From Actinomycetes bacterium (GTDB lineage: Bacteria; Actinomycetota; Acidimicrobiia; Acidimicrobiales; Acidimicrobiaceae), in contig JAKARV010000001.1 of the NCBI GenBank assembly GCA_021819205.1, forward strand, positions 83,686 through 147,685: a stretch of DNA of 64,000 nt, written 5' to 3'. The position numbers were made by a program, and so were the translations under genes. Below are positions 40,616 to 48,410 of this stretch, piece after piece (position 1 is the stretch's first letter; the number at the start of each line of letters is the position of its first letter). The notes beneath the pieces are model-generated. The model saw only the letters and a program-made list of their open reading frames with translations, ran no database searches and had not been told where the DNA came from.

Positions 40616-41110
40616 TCGGGGGTTTGGCCGGCATCCTTGATAACCTATCAAGTGGCTGGAGCGACGTCTGGCCGATCGCCCGACCGCCGGTAGTCGTGGC
40701 TGGAGACGTAGCGCTTGAGCGATCTCTTGTCTGATTGGGAGTCTTTGCGTGTGCTCGCCTCCGCTCCGTATAAGCCGCGGTTTCAGGATTGCGAGAGATG
40801 TTGGTCAAAGGCATGGTGGACTACCCCGGGTTTGCTGCACCCCTTCTTGAGAGGGACGGATGGCGTCATGGCAAGGGGTCGGCGCCGCGGATGGAATGGC
40901 ATCGACTTCGGGTGGCAAAGCTGAGTGCTACCCGCGTAGACGGGAGTGATCTGGGTGAGATGTAGTTGCAGTTGCAAGTCCTTTCCGAACGACCGTGACT
41001 CGGGTGTAGTGGTTGGAGCCAGGCCGATTCGGACGAAATTATCAAATTGGGGTTCCACCGCGGATCTTCTTGGGTTATTCCGCCTTCGTTGAGGAAGATA
41101 AGGCATGCTG
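40616..41110. other. 495-base intergenic region after crotonase gene
   Basis: This region lies between two convergent genes. An inverted repeat CTTGATA-ACC-TATCAAG at 40636-40652, 21 bases after the crotonase stop, could end the operon transcript, although no T-run follows. A 55-codon frame at 40798-40965 (ATG, no good ribosome binding site) resembles no family I know. The rest shows no coding signal I can defend, and it may be remnant sequence from a former gene. Confidence 0.5.
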
Positions 41111-42214
41111 CTAGTCGGCGAGGGTCGCCTCCAGGACTCTTGCCTTTGAGAGATGCGGCCTGAGGGCGATGAGCGTGGTACCGGCTACCACCGCCCACAG
41201 CGCGACCAGCAAGAGGGTGAGCACGTGCGCGATGATGGCGGCAAACCCCGCCCCGGTCGTGGTCGCAACCTCCCAGGAGGCCGAGGTGAGCACGCCCAAC
41301 GGGAAGGTGAAGCCCCACCAGCCCATGGTGAAGGGGTACTGCCCACGGCGCTTGTAGCTGATCGAGAGGATGCCGGCAACCGCCAACCACCATAGCCCGT
41401 AGGCGAAGAGGGTGATCGCGCCGATGAGCCCCGCTCCCACCAGCGCCGAGGTGGTTGCCGAAGGGTCGAGCTTGTGGAGATCGACGCCGAGCGCGAGTAT
41501 CGAGGCGGCTCCGGTTCCAAGCGGTCCCAGGATCAGCCAGGTCGAGGTGGCGAGGTGAGGAGCGAAGAGGCGGTGGACGCTGAGGCGCAGGAAGATCACC
41601 GCTATCAACGAGAGGGCTAGCGGCACCGACATCGCCCAGAGGAAGTAGCCGGCCCAAATCAGGTTGACGGCCGCCCCGTGGGGAAGATGCGGAGCCAGCA
41701 CCGCCACTTGGAAGGAGGCGACCTCGGCGGGCACAATCGGGAGGAGCCAGGTGGGGTCGAGCTCCTCCAGGGTGGCAATGTGGTGAGCGAAGAGGCGATA
41801 AGGGGCGTAGATTCCGCTTCCAATGGCGATCACGATGTTGGCAATAAGTACCCACATCATCACTTCGTTTGTCGAAGTTCCGAAGAGGTTGGGCTCTAGG
41901 TGGACGACGCCGTTGGCGGTGGAGGAGACCGCCATCGGGACGCAGCCGATGAACATCAGCCGGGCCTTGTTGTCCAGCAGCTCTCCAAGCTTTTCCGGGT
42001 GGACGGCGAACCAGGCACTGCCGCCGATCACCAGGGCGACGAGGATCGATGCGGTGAGAACCCAGAGAGCTTTCGCCACCGGGACCAGGGATGCCGAGAG
42101 ATCCGGGAGCAGGACCGCGACGATGCCGGTTCCCATCACCACCGCGAAGTATTCGAAGCCGAATGATGGGAGCCGCCTGGTTGCCATCATCCCCCGGAGT
42201 TCCTGGTGCGCCAT
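41111..42214 (-). CDS. TDT/SLAC1-family transporter
   Basis: Integral membrane protein of 367 residues with about ten helices. It begins with GFEYFAVVMGTGIVAVLL, the helix-1 signature of the tellurite-resistance/dicarboxylate transporter family (TehA, Mae1, Ssu1, plant SLAC1). It has the late motif WWGFTFPLGVLTSASWEV. Members export or conduct anions such as sulfite, malate, chloride or nitrate. The ATG is preceded by GAGGAGG on its strand. A LysR regulator is divergent from it across 109 bases, so regulated anion or sulfite efflux is a reasonable guess; the substrate is not established. Confidence 0.88.
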   Translation of the reverse strand: MAHQELRGMMATRRLPSFGFEYFAVVMGTGIVAVLLPDLSASLVPVAKALWVLTASILVALVIGGSAWFAVHPEKLGELLDNKARLMFIGCVPMAVSSTANGVVHLEPNLFGTSTNEVMMWVLIANIVIAIGSGIYAPYRLFAHHIATLEELDPTWLLPIVPAEVASFQVAVLAPHLPHGAAVNLIWAGYFLWAMSVPLALSLIAVIFLRLSVHRLFAPHLATSTWLILGPLGTGAASILALGVDLHKLDPSATTSALVGAGLIGAITLFAYGLWWLAVAGILSISYKRRGQYPFTMGWWGFTFPLGVLTSASWEVATTTGAGFAAIIAHVLTLLLVALWAVVAGTTLIALRPHLSKARVLEATLAD

Positions 42215-42323
42215 GGCTATAACCTCCTCGAGTTGCGCGTACGTTAGTTGTTATCTATTATGAACTAGAGGAATTGGGATTATGTCGATAGTTATAAAAC
42301 TTTGATATATAATTAAGAAAATT
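42215..42323. promoter_or_regulatory. AT-rich divergent promoter region, LysR target
   Basis: This 109-base spacer is far more AT-rich than its surroundings. It contains TAGTT-N13-AACTA at 42245-42267, an interrupted inverted repeat of the type LysR regulators bind, and a related AGTTATAAAACT at 42289-42300. TATAAT at 42308-42313 is a consensus -10 whose predicted start point falls almost on the lysR ATG. No Shine-Dalgarno sequence precedes that ATG, so the lysR message may be leaderless. Confidence 0.6.
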
Positions 42324-43253
42324 ATGATTACACCGGAACAGAGGAAAATCGATCCCAACTATCTGATCACGCTGGCCGTGGTCGCGGAGACCCGGAATTT
42401 GTCCGACGCCGCCCGCGAATTGGCGATCTCACAACCTGGGGTTTCTCAGCAATTGAAGCATCTTTCAGAGGCGGTTGGCCAGAGGTTGCACTCTCGCAGC
42501 GGCCACGGTGTCGATCTTTCAGTTGCCGGCCAGGATCTGGCGCGCCGCTCCCGGGAGATCTTGAGAGCCTATCGCGGAGTTCTCGACTATGTTGATTCCG
42601 TTTCAAAAGGTAATGACGGGATGCTTCTCTTGGCGGCCTCCAATACGGTCTCGGCGTATGTGCTCCCGCGGTGGCTGGTGCGGTACCGGCAGCGCTTTCC
42701 GGGCGTTGAGCTGAGGACCCGCTCGCTGAACTCTTCGGAGGTCGCCGACCTGGTTAGGAGCGGCGAGATCGAGGTCGGGGTGATCGAGTCCCCGTCGGAG
42801 AATCTTGCAAACGATCTGGTGGAGATCGGAGTGGGCGGTGATGAGCTGGTCTACGTGGTCCGCCCCGAGCTTCTTGGATCTCTTCCCAACCAGGTCTTGG
42901 GCTGGGGAGAGGTTTCGCGGCTTCCGCTGGTGCTCAGGGAGGCAGGATCGGGGGTAAGGCGGACTAGCGAGGAGGCGCTCGAGCGCGGGAACTTGACGCC
43001 CCGGCTGGCGATAGAGTTGGCGGGAGGAGAGGCGGTGAAGGAGGCGATCCTCCAGGGGGTTGGAGGCGGCTTCCTGTCGTCGATGGCGGTCTCGCGCGAA
43101 TTGGCGGCGAAGGAGCTGGTTGCGGTGGAGATTCGCGAGCTTCCCCCGATCTCGAGAAGATTCAGGATCATTTGTCATCCCAAGGAGAGCTTGTCTACGC
43201 CGGCGCAGCGCTTCATCGACATAGCTGAGGCCGCCGGCCCGTCAGCCCCGTGA
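42324..43253 (+). CDS. LysR-family transcriptional regulator
   Basis: Transcription factor, 309 residues. The N-terminal helix-turn-helix (residues about 15-75) reads LAVVAETRNLSDAARELAISQPGVSQQLKHL. The C-terminal substrate-binding domain with two periplasmic-binding-like lobes follows, starting near residue 95 (MLLLAASNTVSAYVLP). It is divergent from the TDT transporter gene, the usual layout of a LysR protein and its target. The effector is not predictable. The ATG lacks a clear ribosome binding site. The stop overlaps the acpS start by four bases. Confidence 0.93.
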   Translation: MITPEQRKIDPNYLITLAVVAETRNLSDAARELAISQPGVSQQLKHLSEAVGQRLHSRSGHGVDLSVAGQDLARRSREILRAYRGVLDYVDSVSKGNDGMLLLAASNTVSAYVLPRWLVRYRQRFPGVELRTRSLNSSEVADLVRSGEIEVGVIESPSENLANDLVEIGVGGDELVYVVRPELLGSLPNQVLGWGEVSRLPLVLREAGSGVRRTSEEALERGNLTPRLAIELAGGEAVKEAILQGVGGGFLSSMAVSRELAAKELVAVEIRELPPISRRFRIICHPKESLSTPAQRFIDIAEAAGPSAP

Positions 43254-43636
43254 ACGCTCGGGTCACAACCGGCGTAGACGTGGTTGACATCGATCGCTTC
43301 GCGCTCTCGCTCGAGCGCACCCCCACCTTGCGCAGGCGGCTTTTTGCTGAAGCAGAGCTCGAGGGCATTGGGGGTTCGGTTGCAAGCCTTGCGGCCCGCT
43401 TCGCCGCCAAGGAAGCGACGATGAAGGCACTTGGGGTCGGCCTTGGCGGCGTTGACTTCTACGATATCTCTGTCGCCAAGGAGGCGAGCGGGGCACCCAG
43501 GCTCGTCCTTTCGGGGAGGGCTTTGGAACTCGCCGGCGAGCAAGGTTGGCAATCGCACTCGCTATCACTTTCGCACTCGAAGACGGTGGCAATAGCGGTG
43601 GTCGTGGCACAAGCGCGCTTCCCTGCGGCTGGTTAG
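43250..43636 (+). CDS. acpS: Holo-[acyl-carrier-protein] synthase
   Basis: Transfers 4'-phosphopantetheine from CoA to the serine of acyl carrier protein. The 128-residue product has the metal-binding GVDVVDIDRF at the N-terminus, RFAAKEATMKALGVG in the middle and SLSHSKTVAIAVVV near the end, all family hallmarks. The GTG start overlaps the end of the lysR gene (GTGA). It marks the resumption of the conserved cell-envelope and tRNA-modification cluster. Confidence 0.94.
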   Translation: MNARVTTGVDVVDIDRFALSLERTPTLRRRLFAEAELEGIGGSVASLAARFAAKEATMKALGVGLGGVDFYDISVAKEASGAPRLVLSGRALELAGEQGWQSHSLSLSHSKTVAIAVVVAQARFPAAG

Positions 43637-43661
43637 GCTGGGGATTCAAAGGAGGTGGTTG

Positions 43662-45080
43662 GTGCACCCGATCGTATCGAACAGCGAGATTCGGGAGTTT
43701 GACCGGGGTCTTTTCGAAGCTGGTCTGGTCGACGCAACCATCGAGCGGGTCGGCTTTGCAGTCGCGAGAGCCGCGCTTGACCTTATTGGGGGGGCGTATG
43801 GCAAACGGATAGCTGTTCTCCAGGGCCCGGGGAATAACGGCCGCGATGGGGAGGCGGCAGGGCGGTACCTGGCTGCGCGGGGGGCGCGCGTGGAGACCTT
43901 CGGCCTTGGCGATCTCGAGAAAGTCGGTGCGCATCTGGACTTCGACCTCATCATCGACGCTCTTTTCGGTACCGGCCTGGCGCGGCCCTTCCAACCCCTT
44001 GACATGCCGGAGGGAACTCCGGTTCTCGCGGTGGACATCCCGTCAGGCCTCGACTCCGATACCGGTCTCTGCGCCGCCGGTGGCGGCGCCATCCGAGCTA
44101 CTGCTACGGTAGCGGTAGGTACCCTCAAGCCCGGGCACCTGGTCAACTTGGGTCCGGAGTTGTGCGGGCGCCTGATTCGAGTCCTTCCCGATCTATGTCC
44201 GGAGGGTGTATGGCGCTGGCTGGCCGACGGGGACGGTGCGCTGGCAAACCTTCCGGTTCCGCCCCGGGAGTCGCACAAGTGGTCAAACGCAGTGATGGTC
44301 GTCGGCGGGTCGATCGGGATGCGCGGTGCGCCGCTTTTTGCTTCGATGGGGGCGTACGCCGCCGGCGCCGGAATGGTCCACCTCTACACGCGGCTCGAGC
44401 CCGGTGAGAGCCCTGGACTCGAGCAGCGCCCGGAGATCGTGGTGAAGCTGGTGGAGAGCTTCTACGCAGAGCCAGTTGTCCGGGCCTCGCAACGCTTCAA
44501 GGCGCTGGTTGTCGGGCCAGGCGCCGGCACCTCCCTCCAGATGGTTAACTTCATTCGCCGGATCGTGGCCGGTAGCGGTGCCCCGGTGGTGCTCGACGCC
44601 GACGGGTTGGTCGGCTTCGGCGACGGCGACCGTCTCGGCAAAATCACCCGGAGTCGGGAAGCCGGCACGGTGATCACGCCGCACCGCGGAGAGTTCTCGC
44701 AGCTCTTTGGAGACCCGGGTTCCGACCCGGTGGGTGCGGCGGTCGCCGCCAGTGCCAGCACCGGGTGTGTCGTCGTGTTGAAAGGCTCCCCGACGGTAGT
44801 CGCCTCTCCAGACGGGCGGGTGGTGATCTCGGCGAGCGGGAGTGCAAAGCTGGCGATGGCCGGGACCGGTGATTTGCTTGCTGGGTTGATCGGAGGGCTG
44901 CTCGCGCAGGGGATGGAGGTTTTCACCGCTGCCTGGGTTGCCGCGGAGATCCATGGGCTGGCGGGCGCCGGCGTCCGTTCCCGGCTGGCCGGAGCGGTCG
45001 ACCTGGCTGCGGCGGTCTCGTTCCTGATCGGAGGAGCGGTTCCGGTCCCGCGCCACCCGGGCGCCGAGGTCTGGGGGTGA
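43662..45080 (+). CDS. nnr: Bifunctional NAD(P)HX epimerase/dehydratase
   Basis: Repairs damaged NADH and NADPH hydrates. The 472-residue product fuses an N-terminal epimerase domain (to about 210; GPGNNGRDGEAAGRYL and DALFGTGL motifs) with a C-terminal ADP-dependent dehydratase domain (GPGAGTS, VLDADGL, TPHRGEFSQLFG and AGTGDLLAG). I chose the GTG at 43662 over a TTG one codon earlier because AAAGGAGG at 43648-43655 is better spaced to it. It overlaps alr by four bases, as in other actinobacteria where nnr and alr are neighbours. Confidence 0.95.
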   Translation: MHPIVSNSEIREFDRGLFEAGLVDATIERVGFAVARAALDLIGGAYGKRIAVLQGPGNNGRDGEAAGRYLAARGARVETFGLGDLEKVGAHLDFDLIIDALFGTGLARPFQPLDMPEGTPVLAVDIPSGLDSDTGLCAAGGGAIRATATVAVGTLKPGHLVNLGPELCGRLIRVLPDLCPEGVWRWLADGDGALANLPVPPRESHKWSNAVMVVGGSIGMRGAPLFASMGAYAAGAGMVHLYTRLEPGESPGLEQRPEIVVKLVESFYAEPVVRASQRFKALVVGPGAGTSLQMVNFIRRIVAGSGAPVVLDADGLVGFGDGDRLGKITRSREAGTVITPHRGEFSQLFGDPGSDPVGAAVAASASTGCVVVLKGSPTVVASPDGRVVISASGSAKLAMAGTGDLLAGLIGGLLAQGMEVFTAAWVAAEIHGLAGAGVRSRLAGAVDLAAAVSFLIGGAVPVPRHPGAEVWG

Positions 45081-46192
45081 TCCTCTCTCCCGCTCGCTCC
45101 ACCTGGATCGAGGTCGACCTTTCCGCGATCGAGGAGAATATCGACAACCTCAGCTCGCGGGTGGCGCCGGCGCGGGTGGCTGCCGTGCTCAAGGCCGGCG
45201 CTTACGGCCATGGAGCGGTGGAGGTCGCTCGCCGAATCGAGTCGAAGGTGGACAAAATCTGCGTCGCCACCCTGGAAGAGGGGGTCGAACTCCGCGAGGC
45301 GGGAGTCACCGCTCCGATCTTGGTTTTCGGCGGTCTTGATCCGGAGCTAACCGGGGAGTGCGCCCGATTCGGAATTACCCCGACCATCCTCGACGTCGCC
45401 GCGCTTGACGCGTACCGGAAGGCCGGAGGGGGCGCGATCGAGATCGAGTGCGACACCGGGATGCACCGCCTGGGCCTCTCCGTTGCCGACACCACCAGGC
45501 TGGCGGGGGAGAGCTTGGCCGGCGGCGTGGCATTAAGCGGGATCTACTCCCACCTCTTTCGGGCCGGCGACGGCGAAGAGGGCCGGGCGGCCACGCAAGC
45601 GCAGATCGAGCGCTTTGCCGACTGTCGCGAACGCTTTTTCGCCACGCTTGGTGACAGGGCTAGGGGAGCTCGCTTCCACCTTTCCGCGTCGGCTGGGGCG
45701 CTCCTCTACCCGGAGGCGCGCTTCGACCAAGTAAGGCTTGGAATCGCGATATACGGGTACGCGCCAGGGGAAGGCGTGTTTCCCTGCCCACTGCGGCCGG
45801 CCCTGAGCCTGCGCTCTCGGGTGATCCAGGTCCTTCCGGTGGGAGCCGGGGAGGGGGTTTCCTACGGGCACCGCATTCTTTACTCGGAGGCCGGGAGCGT
45901 TGCAACTTTTCCCGCCGGATACGCGGACGGGGTGCCGCGCTCGCTCTTTGAGGGTGGTGGCGAGGTTTTGATCGGCGGCAAGCGGAGGCCGCTGGCGGGG
46001 GTGGTGACCATGGACTACTCGATGGCATGGCTCGGCTCGGACCAGGCGGTTCCCGGCGATGAGGTGGTGCTCATCGGGTCACAGGGGGAAGAGACGATCG
46101 ACGCCAGCGAGTGGGCCCGAAAAACCGGGACCATACCGTACGAGGTGCTGGCTCGGCTGGGAACGAGGATGCCGAGGAGGTACATAGGTTGA
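45077..46192 (+). CDS. alr: Alanine racemase
   Basis: PLP enzyme making D-alanine for peptidoglycan. The 371-residue product has the cofactor lysine K39 in VLKAGAYGHG (most homologues read KANAYGHG), DTGMHRLGL at 126-134, and the second catalytic base Y263 in VSYGHR. The later VTMDYSMAWLG replaces the usual MDQ with MDY. These substitutions leave the catalytic pair intact. The GTG start overlaps nnr (GTGA), and its end overlaps the glycosylase start. Confidence 0.96.
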   Translation: MILSPARSTWIEVDLSAIEENIDNLSSRVAPARVAAVLKAGAYGHGAVEVARRIESKVDKICVATLEEGVELREAGVTAPILVFGGLDPELTGECARFGITPTILDVAALDAYRKAGGGAIEIECDTGMHRLGLSVADTTRLAGESLAGGVALSGIYSHLFRAGDGEEGRAATQAQIERFADCRERFFATLGDRARGARFHLSASAGALLYPEARFDQVRLGIAIYGYAPGEGVFPCPLRPALSLRSRVIQVLPVGAGEGVSYGHRILYSEAGSVATFPAGYADGVPRSLFEGGGEVLIGGKRRPLAGVVTMDYSMAWLGSDQAVPGDEVVLIGSQGEETIDASEWARKTGTIPYEVLARLGTRMPRRYIG

Positions 46193-46758
46193 GCCGTACC
46201 GAAGACCTCGCCGAGTTGATCGCCGCGATCGGCGCTTGCCAACGCTGCGGGCTCGCCGCCGGCCGTAAGCACACGGTGCCCGGGGAGGGGGCGGTTCCCG
46301 CAAAGCTGATGTTCATCGGCGAGGGTCCGGGAGCCCGTGAGGACGAGCTTGGCCGGCCCTTCGTGGGCCGTTCGGGAGCCCTCCTCGACCGGCTAATCGA
46401 AGAGGAGTTCGGCTTCGGCCGGGAGAACTGCTACATCGCCAACGTGGTCAAGTGTCGCCCCCCTGGCAACCGCGATCCCCTCGACGACGAGGTCGATGAG
46501 TGTTCGGGGTACCTCGCCCGGCAGCTGGAGCTGGTAGACCCGGTGGTAGTGGTCATGCTCGGGCGGATAGCCGCCTCGCGGCTCCTCCAAAGGCGCGAAC
46601 CGCTGAAGGAGCTTCGCGGCCAGCGTTTTGAGCTTGGCGGCCGGCGGTACATCCCCACTTACCACCCGGCGGCGGCGCTTCGCGGCGGCGCTAGCGTGGT
46701 AACCGAGATGCGCGTTGACTTTGCCCGGGCGCGCCTGGCCATGCTCGGTGCCGGGTAG
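46189..46758 (+). CDS. Uracil-DNA glycosylase, family 4 (iron-sulfur)
   Basis: Removes uracil from DNA to start base-excision repair. The 189-residue product has the four iron-sulfur ligands C17, C20, C89 and C105, and the catalytic-site motifs GEGPG at 44-48 and GRPFVGRSG. KCRPPGNRD follows, with TYHPAA near residue 160. I chose the TTG at 46189, which overlaps the alr stop and follows GAGGAGG at 46174-46180; longer in-frame starts lie deep in alr. Its place between alr and tsaE is unusual and may tie repair expression to this operon. Confidence 0.93.
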   Translation: MSRTEDLAELIAAIGACQRCGLAAGRKHTVPGEGAVPAKLMFIGEGPGAREDELGRPFVGRSGALLDRLIEEEFGFGRENCYIANVVKCRPPGNRDPLDDEVDECSGYLARQLELVDPVVVVMLGRIAASRLLQRREPLKELRGQRFELGGRRYIPTYHPAAALRGGASVVTEMRVDFARARLAMLGAG

Positions 46759-46760
46759 GA

Positions 46761-47222
46761 GTGCCGGAACTCTTCTTGGCCGGCGAGGCGGAGACCGAGG
46801 AGTTCGGGCTGCGAATTGGGCACTCCATGGTTGCCTCCTCCATCCTTCTGCTCGACGGCGAGCTGGGCGTTGGAAAGACCACGATGGCCCGCGGAGTAGC
46901 GCGTGGCCTTGGCGTTGAGGAGCCGGTCACGTCGCCGACTTTTCTCACGCTCAAGGTGTACCAGACCCGTCTCGGGGTGGTGCTCCTCCACGTGGACCTC
47001 TATCGGGTTGACGGTGGGGATTACCTGGAGGAGCAGGGGATTCTCGAGGCGGTTGACGAGGGCGCCATCGCGGCGGTCGAGTGGGGTGAAAAGGCCGCCG
47101 GTTTGGAGCGGTACGACCCCCTGGAAGTGCGGATCCGAGAGGACGGGGATGGCCGGCGAGTGTCGTGGAACGCCTCCCCCGAGTGGAAGGAACGGTTGGA
47201 GCGCGGTGGCCTCGAGTTCTGA
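46761..47222 (+). CDS. tsaE: tRNA t6A biosynthesis ATPase TsaE
   Basis: ATPase partner of TsaB-TsaD in making N6-threonylcarbamoyladenosine at tRNA position 37. The 153-residue product has the P-loop GELGVGKTT at 33-41, TSPTFLTLK (switch) and HVDLYRVD, then VEWGEKA. It starts at GTG two bases after the glycosylase stop and ends within the start region of tsaB. Normal length. Confidence 0.95.
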   Translation: MPELFLAGEAETEEFGLRIGHSMVASSILLLDGELGVGKTTMARGVARGLGVEEPVTSPTFLTLKVYQTRLGVVLLHVDLYRVDGGDYLEEQGILEAVDEGAIAAVEWGEKAAGLERYDPLEVRIREDGDGRRVSWNASPEWKERLERGGLEF

Positions 47223-47889
47223 GAATCCAATGGTGCTGGTGATTGACTCCCGGGCGCGGGTGGGGTTTGTCGCAGCAAAGCGAGCCGGAGAGGTGGCAGT
47301 GCTCTACCCGCGCGACCCGGCCCGCCCGCTGGCCGATCTTGGGGAACGGAGCGCGGAGCTACTTTCCCGGTTTGGCGATCCGGCCGGAGTCGGCGTGATC
47401 ACCGGCCCCGGTGGCGTGGTGGCGGTGCGCGGAGGGGTCGCCTTCGCCCGGGCTTTCGCGATGGTGCGCTCGCTGCCTGCGGTGCCGGTGACCGTCTTTG
47501 ATGCGGTGGAGGCTTCGGTCGACCGGCGGGGCGCGCCGCTCGCCGTCATCGAGCCACTGGGGCGTGGGCACGTGGCCGTGGCAGCCTACGGGTTTTCGGC
47601 TCTTCCCCACGAGCCCAAAGTAAGTCCCCGGGGAGAGTTCTACGCCGAAGGCGGCCTGGTCGCAGGGTCGGCTACGGCGGAGGGGAGTTTCGGGGGGTTG
47701 GCCACGGGCATCTATGCCCCAGACCCCGAGGCGTTGCTTGGCCTGGTGGCTTCCCGCCTGGCAGCCGGGGCTACGGTGGCGCCGGAGGATCTGTTCCCTC
47801 TCTACATGCGGGACGCCGCCGCGCGCCGTTCTTTCGAGGTGAGGGGCGAAGATGGAGTCATCGTGCGGGTAGGGGAGGGCAAAGTTTGA
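47206..47889 (+). CDS. tsaB: TsaB-like subunit of t6A synthase, divergent
   Basis: By position between tsaE and rimI-tsaD this is TsaB, the ASKHA-fold partner that stabilises TsaD. The sequence is diverged. The usual AIDTS strand reads VIDSRARVGF and the usual GPGSFTGLR loop reads GPGGVVAVRGG, followed by a recognisable VAFARAFAM helix. The start may be GTG 47206 (GGAG four bases upstream, 227 residues) or ATG 47230 (219 residues, no clear site). Because TsaB is not itself catalytic, such loss of motifs is tolerable. Confidence 0.82.
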   Translation: MASSSENPMVLVIDSRARVGFVAAKRAGEVAVLYPRDPARPLADLGERSAELLSRFGDPAGVGVITGPGGVVAVRGGVAFARAFAMVRSLPAVPVTVFDAVEASVDRRGAPLAVIEPLGRGHVAVAAYGFSALPHEPKVSPRGEFYAEGGLVAGSATAEGSFGGLATGIYAPDPEALLGLVASRLAAGATVAPEDLFPLYMRDAAARRSFEVRGEDGVIVRVGEGKV

Positions 47890-48410
47890 GCGCGCCCGAT
47901 CTGAAGATCGAAGCAATGCGCCGGCGCCACCTGGCCGCGGTAGAGCGGGTGGAGCTGGAGCTTTCGGCGATTCCCTGGTCAAGGAGGCTTTTTCTCGAGG
48001 AGATCTCGCGAAGCGGCGACCGGTACTACCGGGTGGCCTTCTGCCGCCGGGAGCTGGTCGGCTTTATCGGGATGATGTGGGTTGCCGATGAGGCGCACAT
48101 CACCAACCTCGGGGTGTCGAAGGTGGCTTGGGGCGCCGGGATCGGAAGCCGGCTCCTCCTCGACGCCCTGGGTTACGCGAGCGGCGCCGGAATCAAGGAC
48201 TGCACCCTCGAGGTTCGGGCGGGAAACCTGCGTGCACAGCGCCTATACGCCCGTTTTGGTTTCGTGGCCGTTGGAGTGCGGCGCGCCTACTACCACGACA
48301 ACGACGAGGATGCGATCATCATGTGGGCATACGATCTGGCCAGTGAGCGAGAGCGTTCCCGGCGCGCCGGAATTGCGGCCGCGCTCGAGGGGGAGGGGAA
48401 GAGTGACTGA
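47886..48410 (+). CDS. rimI: Ribosomal-protein-alanine acetyltransferase (RimI-like)
   Basis: GNAT-family N-acetyltransferase, 174 residues; RimI acetylates the N-terminus of S18 in E. coli and other N-termini in actinobacteria. The acetyl-CoA motif is WGAGIGSRLLLDALGYA at about 81-97, after NLGVSKVA, and is followed by LEVRAGNLRAQRLYARFGF, a very typical RimI pattern. The TTG start overlaps the tsaB stop by four bases. The C-terminal 20 residues are an extra basic tail. Context with tsaB and tsaD strengthens the call. Confidence 0.93.
   Translation: MSAPDLKIEAMRRRHLAAVERVELELSAIPWSRRLFLEEISRSGDRYYRVAFCRRELVGFIGMMWVADEAHITNLGVSKVAWGAGIGSRLLLDALGYASGAGIKDCTLEVRAGNLRAQRLYARFGFVAVGVRRAYYHDNDEDAIIMWAYDLASERERSRRAGIAAALEGEGKSD

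Noticed and set aside
40798..40965. 55-codon frame after the crotonase gene
   Set aside because: There is no ribosome binding site, no family similarity I recognise and no operon linkage. It is mentioned only as content of the intergenic region.
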